The position numbers and the translations under genes are program-made. From positions 41,253,501-41,317,500 of the forward strand of contig NC_086028.1 in the NCBI RefSeq assembly GCF_036323735.1: a DNA stretch of 64,000 bases, written 5' to 3'. The stretch is from Rattus norvegicus. Its lineage: Eukaryota; Chordata; Mammalia; Rodentia; Muridae. The notes under the pieces are model-generated. The model was not told the DNA's origin, searched no databases, and saw only the letters and a list, made by a program, of their open reading frames with translations. Shown one piece after another: positions 1-10,620 of this stretch. The first letter of the stretch is position 1; each line of letters opens with the position of its first letter.

Positions 1-44
1 TTTGATTGTGATTTCTAACTCTGTTGGGTTAGATTTCTCATGAC
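1..44. other. 5' flank of L1-A
   Basis: Short unique flank before the L1-A target-site duplication. Nothing recognisable is present. Confidence 0.6.
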
Positions 45-60
45 AAAAATGTTAAGAGTC
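45..60. repeat. Target-site duplication of L1-A, left copy
   Basis: The 16-bp sequence AAAAATGTTAAGAGTC is repeated exactly at 6473-6488, on the far side of the L1 tail. This is the hallmark of target-primed reverse transcription. On the complementary strand the nick lies after a run of T, as expected for the L1 endonuclease. Confidence 0.93.
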
Positions 61-755
61 GCCCGGTGAGAAAGAGACCCAACCGCCTGGTCAGGTGGGC
101 ACTCCTGAGGCTGCAGAGCAGAAGAGACCACCAACACTGCTCACCCCTGCCCACATCCCTGGCCCAAGAGGAAACTGTATAAGGCCTCTGGGCTCCCGTG
201 GGGGAGGGCCCAGGAGTGGCAGGACCCCTGCCAGAGACACCACCGGACCCTGAAGGAAACAGACCGGATAAAGAGTTCTCTGCACCCAAATCCCGTGGGA
301 GGGAGACCTAAACCTTCAGAGAGGCAGACAAGCCTGGGAAACCAGAAGAGACTGCACTCTGTGCACATCCAGACGCCAGAGGAAAACACCAAACGTCATC
401 TGGAACCCTGGTGCACTGAAGCTCCCGGAAGGGGCGGCACAGGTCTTCCTGGTTGCTGCCACTGCAGAGAGCCCCTGGGCAGCACCCCCACGAGCGAACC
501 TGAGCCTCGGGACCACAGGTAAGACCAAATTTTCTGCTGCAAGAAAGCTGCCTGGTGAACTCAAGACACAGGCCCACAGGAACAGCTGAAGACCTGTAGA
601 GAGGAAAAACTACACGCCCGAAAGCAGAACACTCTGTCCCCAGAACTGACTGAAAGAGAGGAAAACAGGTCTACAGCACTCCTGACACACAGGCTTATAG
701 GACAGTCTAGCCACTGTCAGAAATAGCAGAACAAAGTAACACTAGAGATAATCTG
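61..755 (+). promoter_or_regulatory. L1-A 5'UTR (internal promoter region)
   Basis: GC-rich 695-bp leader upstream of ORF1, colinear with 55386-56081 of L1-B. Full-length rodent L1s carry an internal RNA polymerase II promoter here. The leader includes the segment around 450-560 that recurs three times in L1-B (near 55160, 55765 and 57035). Because the most distal part is missing, promoter strength cannot be judged from sequence. I see no TATA box. Confidence 0.75.
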
Positions 756-1829
756 ATGGCGAGAGGCAAGCGCAGGAACCCAAGCAACAGAAACCAAGAC
801 TACTTGGCATCATCGGAGCCCAATTCTCCCACCAAAACAAACATGGAATATCCAAACACACCAGAAAAGCAAGATCTAGTTTCAAAATCATATTTGATCA
901 TGATGCTGGAGGACTTCAAGAAAGACATGAACACACTTAGGGAAACACAGGAAAACATTAATAAACAAGTAGAAGCCTACAGAGAGGAATCGCAAAAATC
1001 CCTGAAAGAATTGCAGGAAAACACAATCAAACAGTTGAAGGAATTAAAAATGGAAATAGAAGCAATCAAGAAAGAACACATGGAAACAACCCTGGATATA
1101 GAAAACCAAAAGAAGAGACAAGGAGCTGTAGATACAAGCTTCACCAACAGAATACAAGAGATGGAAGAGAGAATCTCAGGAGCAGAAGATTCCATAGAAA
1201 TCATTGACTCAACTGTCAAAGATAATGTAAAGCAGAAAAAGCTACTGGTCCAAAACATACAGGAAATCCAGGACTCAATGAGAAGATCAAACCTAAGGAT
1301 ACTAGGTATAGAAGAGAGTGAAGACTCCCAGCTCAAAGGACCAGTAAATATCTTCAACAAAATCATAGAAGAAAACTTCCCTAACCTAAAAAAAGAGATA
1401 CCCATAGACATACAAGAAGCCTACAGAACTCAAAATAGATTGGACCAGAAAAGAAACACCTCCCGTCACATAATTGTCAAAACACCAAACGCACAAAATA
1501 AAGAAAGAATATTAAAAGCAGTAAGGGAAAAAGGTCAAGTAACATATAAAGGGAGACCTATCAGAAGCACACCAGACTTCTCGCCAGAAACTATGAAGGC
1601 CAGAAGATCCTGGACTGATGTTATACAGACCCTAAGAGAACACAAATGCCAGCCCAGGTTACTGTATCCAGCAAAACTCTCAATTAACATTGATGGAGAA
1701 ACCAAGATATTCCATGACAAAACCAAATTTACACAATATCTTTCTACAAATCCAGCACTACAAAGGATAATAAATGGTAAAGCCCAACATAAGGAGGCAA
1801 GCTATACCCTAGAAGAAGCAAGAAACTAA
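756..1829 (+). CDS. L1-A ORF1 protein, intact (357 aa)
   Basis: L1 ORF1p is the trimeric RNA-binding and nucleic-acid chaperone protein that packages L1 RNA into ribonucleoprotein particles. Residues 1-40 are a basic, low-complexity N-terminus starting MARGKRRNPSNRN. Residues about 45-165 form a Glu/Lys/Gln-rich coiled coil. About 179-275 is the RRM-like domain opening with NLRILGIEESED. About 276-345 is the C-terminal domain, with YKGRPIR and RRSWTDVIQTLREHKCQPRLLYPAKL. The start is fixed by homology and by a G at +4. The frame is unbroken to TAA. The coiled coil lacks the second 22-residue unit seen in L1-B, a known length-variable part of rodent ORF1. The ORF2 start follows after 59 bp, the normal bicistronic spacing. 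Confidence 0.95.
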   Translation: MARGKRRNPSNRNQDYLASSEPNSPTKTNMEYPNTPEKQDLVSKSYLIMMLEDFKKDMNTLRETQENINKQVEAYREESQKSLKELQENTIKQLKELKMEIEAIKKEHMETTLDIENQKKRQGAVDTSFTNRIQEMEERISGAEDSIEIIDSTVKDNVKQKKLLVQNIQEIQDSMRRSNLRILGIEESEDSQLKGPVNIFNKIIEENFPNLKKEIPIDIQEAYRTQNRLDQKRNTSRHIIVKTPNAQNKERILKAVREKGQVTYKGRPIRSTPDFSPETMKARRSWTDVIQTLREHKCQPRLLYPAKLSINIDGETKIFHDKTKFTQYLSTNPALQRIINGKAQHKEASYTLEEARN

Positions 1830-1888
1830 TCGTCTTGGCAACAAAACAAAGAGAATGAAAGCACACAAACATAACCTCACATCCAAAT

Positions 1889-4800
1889 ATGAATATAACG
1901 GGAAGCAATAATCACTATTCCTTAATATCTCTCAACCTCAATGGCCTCAACTACCCAATAAAAAGACATAGATTAACAAACTGGATACGCAATGAGGACC
2001 CTGCATTCTGCTGCCTACAGGAAACACACCTCAGAGACAAAGACAGACACTACCTCAGAGTGAAAGGCTGGAAAACAACTTTCCAAGCAAATGGTCAGAA
2101 GAAGCAAGCTGGAGTAGCCATTCTAATATCAAATAAAATCAATTTTCAATTAAAAGTCATCAAAAAAGATAAGGAAGGACACTTCATATTCATCAAAGGA
2201 AAAATCAACCAAGATGAACTCTCAATCCTAAATATCTATGCCCCAAATACAAGGGCACCTACATACGTAAAAGAAACCTTACTAAAGCTCAAAACACACA
2301 TTGCACCTCACACAATAATAGTGGGAGATTTCAACACCCCACTCTCATCAATGGACAGATCATGGAAACAGAAATTAAACAGTGATGTCGACAGACTAAG
2401 AGAAGTCATGAGCCAAATGGACTTAACGGATATTTATAGAACATTCTATCCTAAAGCAAAAGGATATACCTTCTTCTCAGCTCCTCATGGTACTTTCTCC
2501 AAAATTGACCATATAATTGGTCAAAAAACGGGCCTCAACAGGTACAGAAAGATAGAAATAATCCCATGCATGCTATCGGACGACCACGGCCTAAAACTGG
2601 TCTTCAATAACAATAAGGGAAAAATGCCCACATATACGTGGAAATTGAACAATGCTCTACTCAATGATAACCTGGTCAAGGAAGAAATAAAGAAAGAAAT
2701 TAAAAACTTTTTAGAATTTAATGAAAATGAAGATACAACATACTCAAACTTATGGGACACAATGAAAGCTGTGCTAAGAGGAAAACTCATAGCTCTGAGT
2801 GCCTGCAGAAAGAAACAGGAAAGAGCATATGTCAGCAGCTTGACAGCACACCTAAAAGCTCTAGAACAAAAAGAAGCAAATACACCCAGGAGGAGTAGAA
2901 GGCAGGAAATAATCAAACTCAGAGCTGAAATCAACCAAGTAGAAACAAAAAGGACCATAGAAAGAATCAACAGAACCAAAAGTTGGTTCTTTGAGAAAAT
3001 CAACAAGATAGATAAACCCTTAGCCAGACTAACGAGAGGACACAGAGAGTGCGTCCAAATTAACAAAATCAGAAATGAAAAGGGAGACATAACTACAGAT
3101 TCGGAGGAAATTCAAAAAATCATCAGATCTTACTATAAAAACCTATATTCAACAAAATTTGAAAATCTTCAGGAAATGAACAATTTCCTAGACAGATACC
3201 AGGTATCGAAGTTAAATCAGGAACAGATAAACCAGTTAAACAACCCCATAACTCCTAAGGAAATAGAAGCAGTCATTAAAGGTCTCCCAACCAAAAAGAG
3301 CCCAGGTCCAGACGGGTTTAGTGCAGAATTCTATCAAACCTTCATAGAAGACCTCATACCAATATTATCCAAACTATTCCACAAAATTGAAACAGATGGA
3401 GCCCTACCGAATTCCTTCTACGAAGCCACAATTACTCTTATACCTAAGCCACACAAAGACACAACAAAGAAAGAGAACTTCAGACCAATTTCCCTTATGA
3501 ATATCGACGCAAAAATACTCAACAAAATTCTGGCAAACCGAATTCAAGAGCACATCAAAACAATCATCCACCATGATCAAGTAGGCTTCATCCCAGGCAT
3601 GCAGGGATGGTTTAATATACGGAAAACCATCAACGTGATCCATTATACAAACAAAATGAAAGAACAGAACCACATGATCATTTCATTAGATGCTGAGAAA
3701 GCATTTGACAAAATTCAACACCCCTTCATGATAAAAGTCCTGGAAAGAATAGGAATTCAAGGCCCATACCTAAACATAGTAAAAGCCATATACAGCAAAC
3801 CAGTTGCTAACATTAAACTAAATGGAGAGAAACTTGAAGCAATCCCACTAAAATCAGGGACTAGACAAGGCTGCCCACTCTCTCCCTACTTATTCAATAT
3901 AGTTCTTGAAGTTCTAGCCAGAGCAATCAGACAACAAAAGGAGATCAAAGGGATACAGATCGGAAAAGAAGAGGTCAAAATATCACTATTTGCAGATGAC
4001 ATGATAGTATATTTAAGTGATCCCAAAAGTTCCACCAGAGAACTACTAAAGCTGATAAACAACTTCAGCAAAGTGGCTGGGTATAAAATTAACTCAAATA
4101 AATCAGTTGCCTTCCTCTATACAAAAGAGAAACAAGCCGAGAAAGAAATTAGGGAAACGACACCCTTCATAATAGACCCAAATAATATAAAGTACCTCGG
4201 TGTGACTTTAACCAAGCAAGTAAAAGATCTGTACAATAAGAACTTCAAGACACTGAGAAAAGAAATTGAAGAAGACCTCAGAAGATGGAGAGATCTCCCA
4301 TGCTCATGGATTGGCAGGATTAATATAGTAAAAATGGCCATTTTACCAAAAGCAATCTACAGATTCAATGCAATCCCCATCAAAATACCAATCCAATTCT
4401 TCAAAGAGTTAGACAGAACAATTTGCAAATTCATCTGGAATAACAAAAAACCCAGGATAGCTAAAGCTATCCTCAACAATAAAAGGACTTCAGGGGGAAT
4501 CACTATCCCTGAACTCAAGCAGTATTACAGAGCAATAGTGATAAAAACTGCATGGTATTGGTACAGAGACAGACAGATAGACCAATGGAATAGAATTGAA
4601 GACCCAGAAATGAACCCACACACCTATGGTCACTTGATTTTTGACAAAGGAGCCAAAACCATCCAATGGAAAAAAGATAGCATTTTCAGCAAATGGTGCT
4701 GGTTCAACTGGAGGTCAACATGTAGAAGAATGCAGATCGATCCATGCTTATCACCCTGTACAAAGCTTAAGTCCAAGTGGATCAAGGACCTCCACATCAA

Positions 4801-5716
4801 ACCAGACACACTCAAACTAATAGAAGAAAAACTAGGGAAGCATCTGGAACACATGGGCACTGGAAAAAATTTCCTGAACAAAACACCAATGGCTTATGCT
4901 CTAAGATCAAGAATCGACAAATGGGATCTCATAAAACTGCAAAGCTTCTGTAAGGCAAAGGACACTGTGGTTAGGACAAAACGGCAACCAACAGATTGGG
5001 AAAAGATCTTTACCAATCCTACAACAGATAGAGGCCTTATATCCAAAATATACAAAGAACTCAAGAAGTTAGACCGCAGGGAAACAAGTAACCCTATTAA
5101 AAAATGGGGTTCAGAGCTAAACAAAGAATTCACAGCTGAGGAATGCCGAATGGCTGAGAAACACCTAAAGAAATGTTCAACATCTTTAGTCATAAGGGAA
5201 ATGCAAATCAAAACAACCCTGAGATTTCACCTCACACCAGTGCGATTGGCTAAGATCAAAAACTCAGGTGACAGCAGATGCTGGCGAGGATGTGGAGAAA
5301 GAGGAACACTCCTCCATTGTTGGTGGGGTTGCAGACTGGTAAAACCATTCTGGAAATCAGTCTGGAGGTTCCTCAGAAAATTGGACATTGAACTGCCTGA
5401 GGATCCAGCTATACCTCTCTTGGGCATATACCCAAAAGATGCCTCAACATATAAAAGAGACACGTGCTCCACTATGTTCATCGCAGCCTTATTTATAATA
5501 GCCAGAAAATGGAAAGAACCCAGATGCCCTTCAACAGAGGAATGGATACAGAAAATGTGGTACATCTACACAATGGAATATTACTCAGCTATCAAAAACA
5601 ACGAGTTTATGAAATTCGTAGGCAAATGGTTGGAACTGGAAAATATCATCCTGAGTGAGCTAACCCAATCACAGAAACACATACATGGTATGCACTCATT
5701 GATAAGTGGCTATTAG
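1889..5716 (+). CDS. L1-A ORF2 protein: endonuclease / reverse transcriptase, open over 1275 aa
   Basis: L1 ORF2p nicks target DNA and reverse-transcribes L1 RNA at the nick. Residues 1-240 are the APE-like endonuclease: LNLNGLN near 15-21, QETH with Glu45, and GDFNT with Asp147/Asn149. The expected SDH motif at 230-232 reads SDD: codon 2582-2584 is GAC where L1-B has CAC. This residue aligns with human catalytic His230, so nicking is probably lost. The reverse transcriptase follows: LDAEKAFDK with Asp601, GTRQGCPLSPYLFN, and FADD at 701-704 with both Asp present. The C-terminal Cys motif CX3CX7HX4C is intact (Cys1131, Cys1135, His1143, Cys1148). Length is normal for a rodent L1 ORF2. No stop or frameshift is present. 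Confidence 0.95.
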   Translation: MNITGSNNHYSLISLNLNGLNYPIKRHRLTNWIRNEDPAFCCLQETHLRDKDRHYLRVKGWKTTFQANGQKKQAGVAILISNKINFQLKVIKKDKEGHFIFIKGKINQDELSILNIYAPNTRAPTYVKETLLKLKTHIAPHTIIVGDFNTPLSSMDRSWKQKLNSDVDRLREVMSQMDLTDIYRTFYPKAKGYTFFSAPHGTFSKIDHIIGQKTGLNRYRKIEIIPCMLSDDHGLKLVFNNNKGKMPTYTWKLNNALLNDNLVKEEIKKEIKNFLEFNENEDTTYSNLWDTMKAVLRGKLIALSACRKKQERAYVSSLTAHLKALEQKEANTPRRSRRQEIIKLRAEINQVETKRTIERINRTKSWFFEKINKIDKPLARLTRGHRECVQINKIRNEKGDITTDSEEIQKIIRSYYKNLYSTKFENLQEMNNFLDRYQVSKLNQEQINQLNNPITPKEIEAVIKGLPTKKSPGPDGFSAEFYQTFIEDLIPILSKLFHKIETDGALPNSFYEATITLIPKPHKDTTKKENFRPISLMNIDAKILNKILANRIQEHIKTIIHHDQVGFIPGMQGWFNIRKTINVIHYTNKMKEQNHMIISLDAEKAFDKIQHPFMIKVLERIGIQGPYLNIVKAIYSKPVANIKLNGEKLEAIPLKSGTRQGCPLSPYLFNIVLEVLARAIRQQKEIKGIQIGKEEVKISLFADDMIVYLSDPKSSTRELLKLINNFSKVAGYKINSNKSVAFLYTKEKQAEKEIRETTPFIIDPNNIKYLGVTLTKQVKDLYNKNFKTLRKEIEEDLRRWRDLPCSWIGRINIVKMAILPKAIYRFNAIPIKIPIQFFKELDRTICKFIWNNKKPRIAKAILNNKRTSGGITIPELKQYYRAIVIKTAWYWYRDRQIDQWNRIEDPEMNPHTYGHLIFDKGAKTIQWKKDSIFSKWCWFNWRSTCRRMQIDPCLSPCTKLKSKWIKDLHIKPDTLKLIEEKLGKHLEHMGTGKNFLNKTPMAYALRSRIDKWDLIKLQSFCKAKDTVVRTKRQPTDWEKIFTNPTTDRGLISKIYKELKKLDRRETSNPIKKWGSELNKEFTAEECRMAEKHLKKCSTSLVIREMQIKTTLRFHLTPVRLAKIKNSGDSRCWRGCGERGTLLHCWWGCRLVKPFWKSVWRFLRKLDIELPEDPAIPLLGIYPKDASTYKRDTCSTMFIAALFIIARKWKEPRCPSTEEWIQKMWYIYTMEYYSAIKNNEFMKFVGKWLELENIILSELTQSQKHIHGMHSLISGY

Positions 5717-6472
5717 CCCAAATGCTTGAATTACCCTAGATCCCTAGAACAAATGAAACTCAAGATGGATGATCAAAATGTGAATGCTTCACTCCTTCTT
5801 TAAATGAGGAAAAAGAATACCCTTGGCAGGGAAGGGAGAGGCAAAGATTAAAACAGAGACTGAAGGAACACCCATTCAGAGCCTGCCCCACATGTGGCCC
5901 ATACATATACAGCCACCCAATTAGACAAGATGGATGAAGCAAAGAAGTGCAGGCTGACAGGAGCCGGATGTAGATCGCTCCTGAGAGACACAGCCAGAAT
6001 ACAGCAAATACAGAGGCGAATGCCAGCAGCAAACCACTGAACTGAGAATAGGTCCCCTATTGAAGGAATCAGAGAAAGAACTGGAAGAGCTTGAATGGGC
6101 TCGAGACCCCAAAAGTACAACAATGCCAAGCAACCAGAGCTTCCAGAGACTAAGCCACTACCTAAAGACTATACATGGACTGACCCTGGACTCTGACCCC
6201 ATAGGTAGCAATGAATATCCTAGTAAGAGCACCAGTGGAAGGGGAAGCCCTGGGTCCTGCTAAGACTGAACCCCCAGTGAACTAGTCTATTGGGGGAGGG
6301 CGGCAATGGGGGGAGGGTTGGGAGGGGAACACCCATAAGGAAGGGGAGGGGGGAGGGGGATGTTTGCCCGGAAACCGGGAAAGGGAATAACACTCGAAAT
6401 GTATATAAGAAATACTCAAGTTAATAAAAAAAAAAAAAAGAAAAAAGAAAAAAAGAAAATTCACAAAAAAAA
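5717..6472 (+). other. L1-A 3'UTR, G-rich tract and A-rich tail
   Basis: The roughly 700-bp 3'UTR is colinear with that of L1-B. A polypurine tract with many G runs lies at 6291-6360, a conserved L1 3'UTR feature able to form G-quadruplexes. AATAAA is at 6423-6428. The tail (about 6426-6472) is A-rich but interrupted by G residues and a TTCAC, so it is not a pure poly(A). Confidence 0.88.
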
Positions 6473-6488
6473 AAAAATGTTAAGAGTC
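6473..6488. repeat. Target-site duplication of L1-A, right copy
   Basis: Exact match to 45-60. It directly follows, and partly merges with, the A-rich tail. Confidence 0.93.
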
Positions 6489-7700
6489 ACTGGGTCCTCC
6501 CATGGGACTTACTGAGGTTCAGACAATGGCCACAAAAAGTTTCACTGACAAGATAACATCAGTAGCTATCACCAGTCTCACCCTCCTAACCACTGCATTT
6601 CAGGCCTTTAGAACATATCTTATAGACTAGATGTTTAACACTGGTGTAATAGACCAAATAATGAAGTAATTCTATCCAGTAAGTGTCTTTGTTCAATGGC
6701 AGTGTGAGATGCTTGGTATGCTAAAGGCACTAACCATTCACCTACTGAGTACAGACTCAATCTATTCACATATCCTCAGCTCTGCCTAACAGTATCATTC
6801 CCCTTGCATAACTGACAGAAAATCAAGTAGTCTGGCAAGTATAAGTGTGCTCAGAGAAAACCGCCCTACCCTCATCCTGACATTGCTTTCTGATTGCCTC
6901 TCCAATGGTGTTCATAAATTGTTTTCTCTTTGATAGCAGTTGATGTGGAGACCCATGGGAATGGGTTCTGGTTAATGAGACTCCATGAGAACTCCACAGG
7001 TAGCCATTGGGGCAAATGTTTCTTTGAAGGCGGAAGACAGATAAGCAGACTACAGAGATCTGCTTCCCTTCTATCCTGCTCTCCTGCCTGACTTTGGTCC
7101 TTAAATTCTCACTCCTATATAAAGACAATCATGTTACTATTATTTTATGGAAGGGTGGTTTGTGGTGTGGCAGCTTCTTGGCTCTGTGAGAGAAAAATAA
7201 AGAGATTCACAGATTAAAAAACAATAGAAAAAAATCAGCCACGGAACTGTCAAGCAGTTGAACTAAGTAGCTTGGGACATCTCTTGGCTCAAAACATCTG
7301 CTAAATGGAATTAGAAGTGTTTGCCATGTGAGTTAATTTCAGTCAGTAATCTGTCTCTTGAAAATTTGAAGCATCTAAATGGATGTAATTGTCACTGTCT
7401 TGCTAAAGCTCTGAATCTTTAAGGGCTAGCCAGTGAGGGTAAAGCTTCCAGCCCAGTCACCACAGTGATTTCTCCATATCCTGTGATTAGAACATGTGGT
7501 GTCTTGGACAATAGATGGGGCTCTGGTGGGTAACCCACCATGGTGACATTTCCTATACTATTTTGTGGGCTTTGTGGGAAGCCTATCCTGGCCCTGGGGT
7601 TTTGTTTAATATACTATAACTTCAGGAAGTTTCTTTAGCCAATTATATGTTATAATTTTATTTTCTAGCCCAAAAGCTCTTTTAAAATTCTGTCATTAGG
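6489..7700. other. Unique intergenic DNA
   Basis: No gene, RNA or clear repeat was recognised. Short open frames here lack homology cues, codon structure or splice context. Confidence 0.5.
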
Positions 7701-7790
7701 AGTTGGGGAGATCGTTCAGCAGTTAAAAGCTTTGGCTGTTCTTTTAGAGGACCTAGGTCTAATTCCCAGGATTGTATGAAGGCACTGTTT
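7700..7790 (+). mobile_element. B2-type SINE, degenerate 5' part
   Basis: Resembles the tRNA-derived head of rodent B2: a GGAGATCGTTCAGCAGTTAA-like A-box region, then AGAGGACCTAGGTCTAATTC, matching the B-box part. The 3' half is not recognisable. Confidence 0.6.
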
Positions 7791-8354
7791 CCCTTGAAAA
7801 CTCAGTCACCAGTGTTGTGCTTGTAGATTATTCCTCCATTGTTTTAAGCCCAAACTGAAGCAAATCACCAAAGTCAGGTGGAGAGGAACAATGTAAAGAG
7901 GTGTGTAAGCTGAGGCCTCTCTGTGCATAATCAAACTGATATTTAAAAACCACAGAGCACCAGGGAACTCAAGAGGAAAAATAGGGAGTTGAAGAATAGT
8001 TAGGTGCTTCTACTTCTCCATATCTCTGCTTTGTCTTCCAAGGATGGCTTAGGCAGAAATGATGGTGTCATTCATTAAAGAGACTAATAAACGTGAGGGC
8101 TGGCCAATAGAACTATCTTACTTTGTGAATACAATAGGCTTGGTCTGAGGATTGGCTTTAGAGAAGACAGATATGAATTCAAATGCTGTCTTTGCTGCTG
8201 AAGTAGGCATGGGCATAACTGGATATAATATTTGGTCTCAGCATGGACATGGCAATTAAATGAGATAGTGGGGTCAAGGACCCCAACCAAGAAGAAACTT
8301 ATGAAATATTGGCTGAGGCTCATGAATAGGGGTCCTAAGGATGATGTGAATTAT
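7791..8354. other. Unique intergenic DNA
   Basis: Nothing recognised beyond ordinary AT-rich sequence. Confidence 0.45.
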
Positions 8355-8545
8355 GGTATAGGGCAGTAAAGGAAGCTGGGTATGGGGTATTGGCTTGGAA
8401 TCCCAGCATCCTGGAGGGGAAGACAGAAGGATACATTCAAGGACGTCCCTCAAGGTCATTGTCCCTAACTGGATGAGAAGTTCCAGGTCAGCCTGGGCTA
8501 CCTGAGAGACTACCCTAAAGAACAAGTCAAACAAGTCACATGTCA
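8355..8545 (+). mobile_element. B1-type SINE, diverged
   Basis: Begins AGCTGGGTATGG, then GGAATCCCAGCATCCTGGA, and ends with a segment like GTCAGCCTGGGCTACCTGAG. These are B1 (7SL-derived) landmarks in order. The middle is disturbed. Confidence 0.65.
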
Positions 8546-8604
8546 AATGGGAAAATAATTTTTCCAGTGTTAGAAAAACAAGAACAAAAATAAAACCCTG
8601 TAGT

Positions 8605-8917
8605 TTAAAATCTGTGGTTCTGGGTGTTGAAGCAATGACTATGTGGGCAAGAATGCATGCTGTGCATGAAGACTTGAACTTAGATCCAATCACCACAGAG
8701 AAAGATGAGTGTGATTGCACAAGTGCTGTGAAGAGCCAAGTGGGGGGGTCACTGAAGCTTGGGGGTGCCATATTAGCTCCAGGTTCTATGAGAGACCCTG
8801 TTTCAAAGGAAGAAAGAGAGTGATGGATCAGCATATCTGATATTCTCTTTTCGACCTCTACATTCATGGGCATTTGCACCAGCATATACACATGTGCCTC
8901 CTTCCTCCCACACCCCC

Positions 8918-8961
<44 letters not shown>

Positions 8962-8967
8962 ACACAC
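8605..8967 (+). mobile_element. B4/B3-like SINE ending in a CA repeat
   Basis: Contains GAGAGACCCTGTTTCAAAGG and CGACCTCTACATTCATGGGC, landmarks of the 3' half of composite rodent SINEs. A CA microsatellite at 8921-8967 (one interruption) forms its tail. Family name tentative. Confidence 0.55.
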
Positions 8968-9116
8968 GTCAACTCCTGGACTAAGCACAGTACAAACCTT
9001 GGTAGCATAATGATATTTTCTATCTTTTAAAGGAAAGACAAAGAGACAAAGAGACCTTAACAGTTTTCATTTCCTTTCTATGACTAATGAGGTTGAAAAG
9101 AGTGTGTACATGTGTG

Positions 9117-9119
<3 letters not shown>

Positions 9120-9165
<46 letters not shown>
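9120..9165. repeat. (GA)n microsatellite
   Basis: About 23 uninterrupted GA units, preceded by a short TG-rich lead. Confidence 0.97.
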
Positions 9166-9168
<3 letters not shown>

Positions 9169-9710
9169 CTGAGATATAGAGAAAAAGTAAATGCCTATCT
9201 TAAGAGACATGTCCCTTCTGTAAAACAACTAGCCTCTCCACCAAGCCAGAACTCCCATGTCCTCCTCCAGGGTCTAGTCAGGTAAATGGACAATTAACCC
9301 AGAGCCAGAAAGACAAGTGTCTCCCATTCTCTCTCATCAGAGGCTCTTACCACCAACCGCTTGTCAAGGAAACTTCTCCTGAACTTAAGGATCAGGGAAC
9401 ATTTGTTTTGGAAGAAAGAACAGAAAGAAAAAGCTAGAGGATTGGAAAGCTTATGGTAAAATTTTGTCTCCTAGCAATCTTAGAAATTACATCCACAAAT
9501 TCTCACCAACATAATTAGCTAACTATGAACTGAACCAATACAAGTGTTTAAATATGGAATCAACAATAGACAGTGGACAGGGGACCATGGGGCCTTAACT
9601 CTACACAAGAACTTTAACACCTAAGGAATACTCAGAATAGGAGAAATAGCATTTTCTCAGAAAAAACACATCAATTCATTATCCAGTGCCAAATGGTCAT
9701 CCCTGAAAAC

Positions 9711-9714
<4 letters not shown>
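9166..9714. other. Unique intergenic DNA
   Basis: No feature recognised. Confidence 0.45.

Positions 9715-9755
<41 letters not shown>
9715..9755. repeat. (TG)n microsatellite
   Basis: About 20 uninterrupted TG units, continuing as imperfect TG/TA sequence to about 9795. Confidence 0.97.
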
Positions 9756-9757
<2 letters not shown>

Positions 9758-10014
9758 GTGTATGTGTATATGTGTATGTATGTGTACAGACACACATACA
9801 ACAGTCAATCAAATTGAAGCTATGCATTCTGTGAGTGAGTTTAGAATAAGGAAAGAGAAGGGGAATATTATATAATTTTACTGTAATTTCAGAAATAAAG
9901 GAAAGAATGAAGACATACAGGTTCTTCATATGCTGAATTAACAGGTCTATCCAGGTTAATATAGGGATTGATGGGGCAGCAGCCCTGAAAATTAGCAGAC
10001 TCTGAATATGAATA

Positions 10015-10195
10015 GAGCTGAAGAGATAACTCCATAATTAAGACTGCCTACTATTCTTGCTAGGGACCAGAATTTACTTCCCTTCCCAGCACCTACATCA
10101 AACAGTTTATAATTACTCACATGTAACTCCAGTTTCTGGAGATCTGATGACTTTCTCTGGCCTCTGTAGGCACCTAAACTCATGTGTGTGTAGTG
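10015..10195 (+). mobile_element. B3/B2-like SINE
   Basis: Weak B2/B3 head (AAGAGATAACTCCATAATTA) followed by the diagnostic 3' half: ACTCCAGTTTCTGGAGATCT then TTTCTCTGGCCTCTGTAGGC. Diverged. Confidence 0.6.
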
Positions 10196-10284
10196 TACCT
10201 AGAAGTATACTAAAACCTTAAGAGTGGTTCAGTAAATACTAAGAATCAACAGACTTTTCATCTTCTTCTGTATACTTTCTATTT

Positions 10285-10620
10285 CTATTCTATGTTGAGC
10301 ATGCCAAAGATTTATTTATGTGTCCCTTTGTGAATTTATGAGCACGTGTGGACACACATAGAGGACAGAAAAGGGCATCTGGTATCCTTTTCTATGGTTC
10401 TCCACCTAGTCCTTTGAGACAAGGTCTCTCCCTAAATTTAGAGAGTCTCATTTGCTGGAGGTTGGAGGCTAGCGAGCTCTAGTGATCCCCTGTCTCTGCT
10501 CTGCTCTCAGGGCTGGGCTTACAGTCATGTGCAGGATGCCCACTTCCTACACTGGTGCTGGGATCTGAAACCCTGCTCCCCACATTTGCACAACTAGCCC
10601 TCTTAACTTCTGCAGTAAAC
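10285..10620 (-). mobile_element. B4-like composite SINE
   Basis: Reads on the - strand. On + it shows GAGACAAGGTCTCTCCC, then GATCCCCTGTCTCTGCTCTG, then TGGTGCTGGGATCTGAA. This is the inverted order of the family also seen near 12025 and 48495. Family name tentative. Confidence 0.6.

Larger units (their letters stand above)
61..6472 (+). mobile_element. LINE-1 element L1-A (young rat L1), near full length
   Basis: About 6.4 kb, in order: a GC-rich 5'UTR, ORF1, a 59-bp spacer, ORF2, a 3'UTR with a G-rich polypurine tract, AATAAA, and an A-rich tail. A perfect 16-bp target-site duplication flanks it. It matches the second L1 in this window (55160-63104) very closely along its length, so both come from a recently active family. 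Its 5' end begins about 226 bases downstream of the equivalent start of L1-B, so the most distal 5'UTR is absent. Both ORFs are open, which is uncommon among genomic L1 copies. The main visible defect is a changed endonuclease active-site residue (see ORF2). Confidence 0.95.

Noticed and set aside
38..289. Antisense open frame in the L1-A leader, also present in L1-B (55047-55610), reminiscent of the antisense ORF0 of primate L1
   Set aside because: It starts only at a non-ATG codon in L1-A, and its presence in both copies follows from family identity. No independent evidence of translation.
295..522. Sense open frame in the L1-A leader, with a counterpart at 55616-55912
   Set aside because: Could be an upstream ORF, but L1-A has GTG at the start position and the two frames differ in length. 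Too weak to call a gene.
2521..3090. 189-codon antisense frame inside L1-A ORF2
   Set aside because: Shadow of the A-rich sense ORF; its L/S/F-rich composition is typical of such shadows.
9000..9999. Low-complexity frames of repeated Cys-Val or His-Thr
   Set aside because: Direct translations of TG/CA microsatellites, seen at every such tract in the window.
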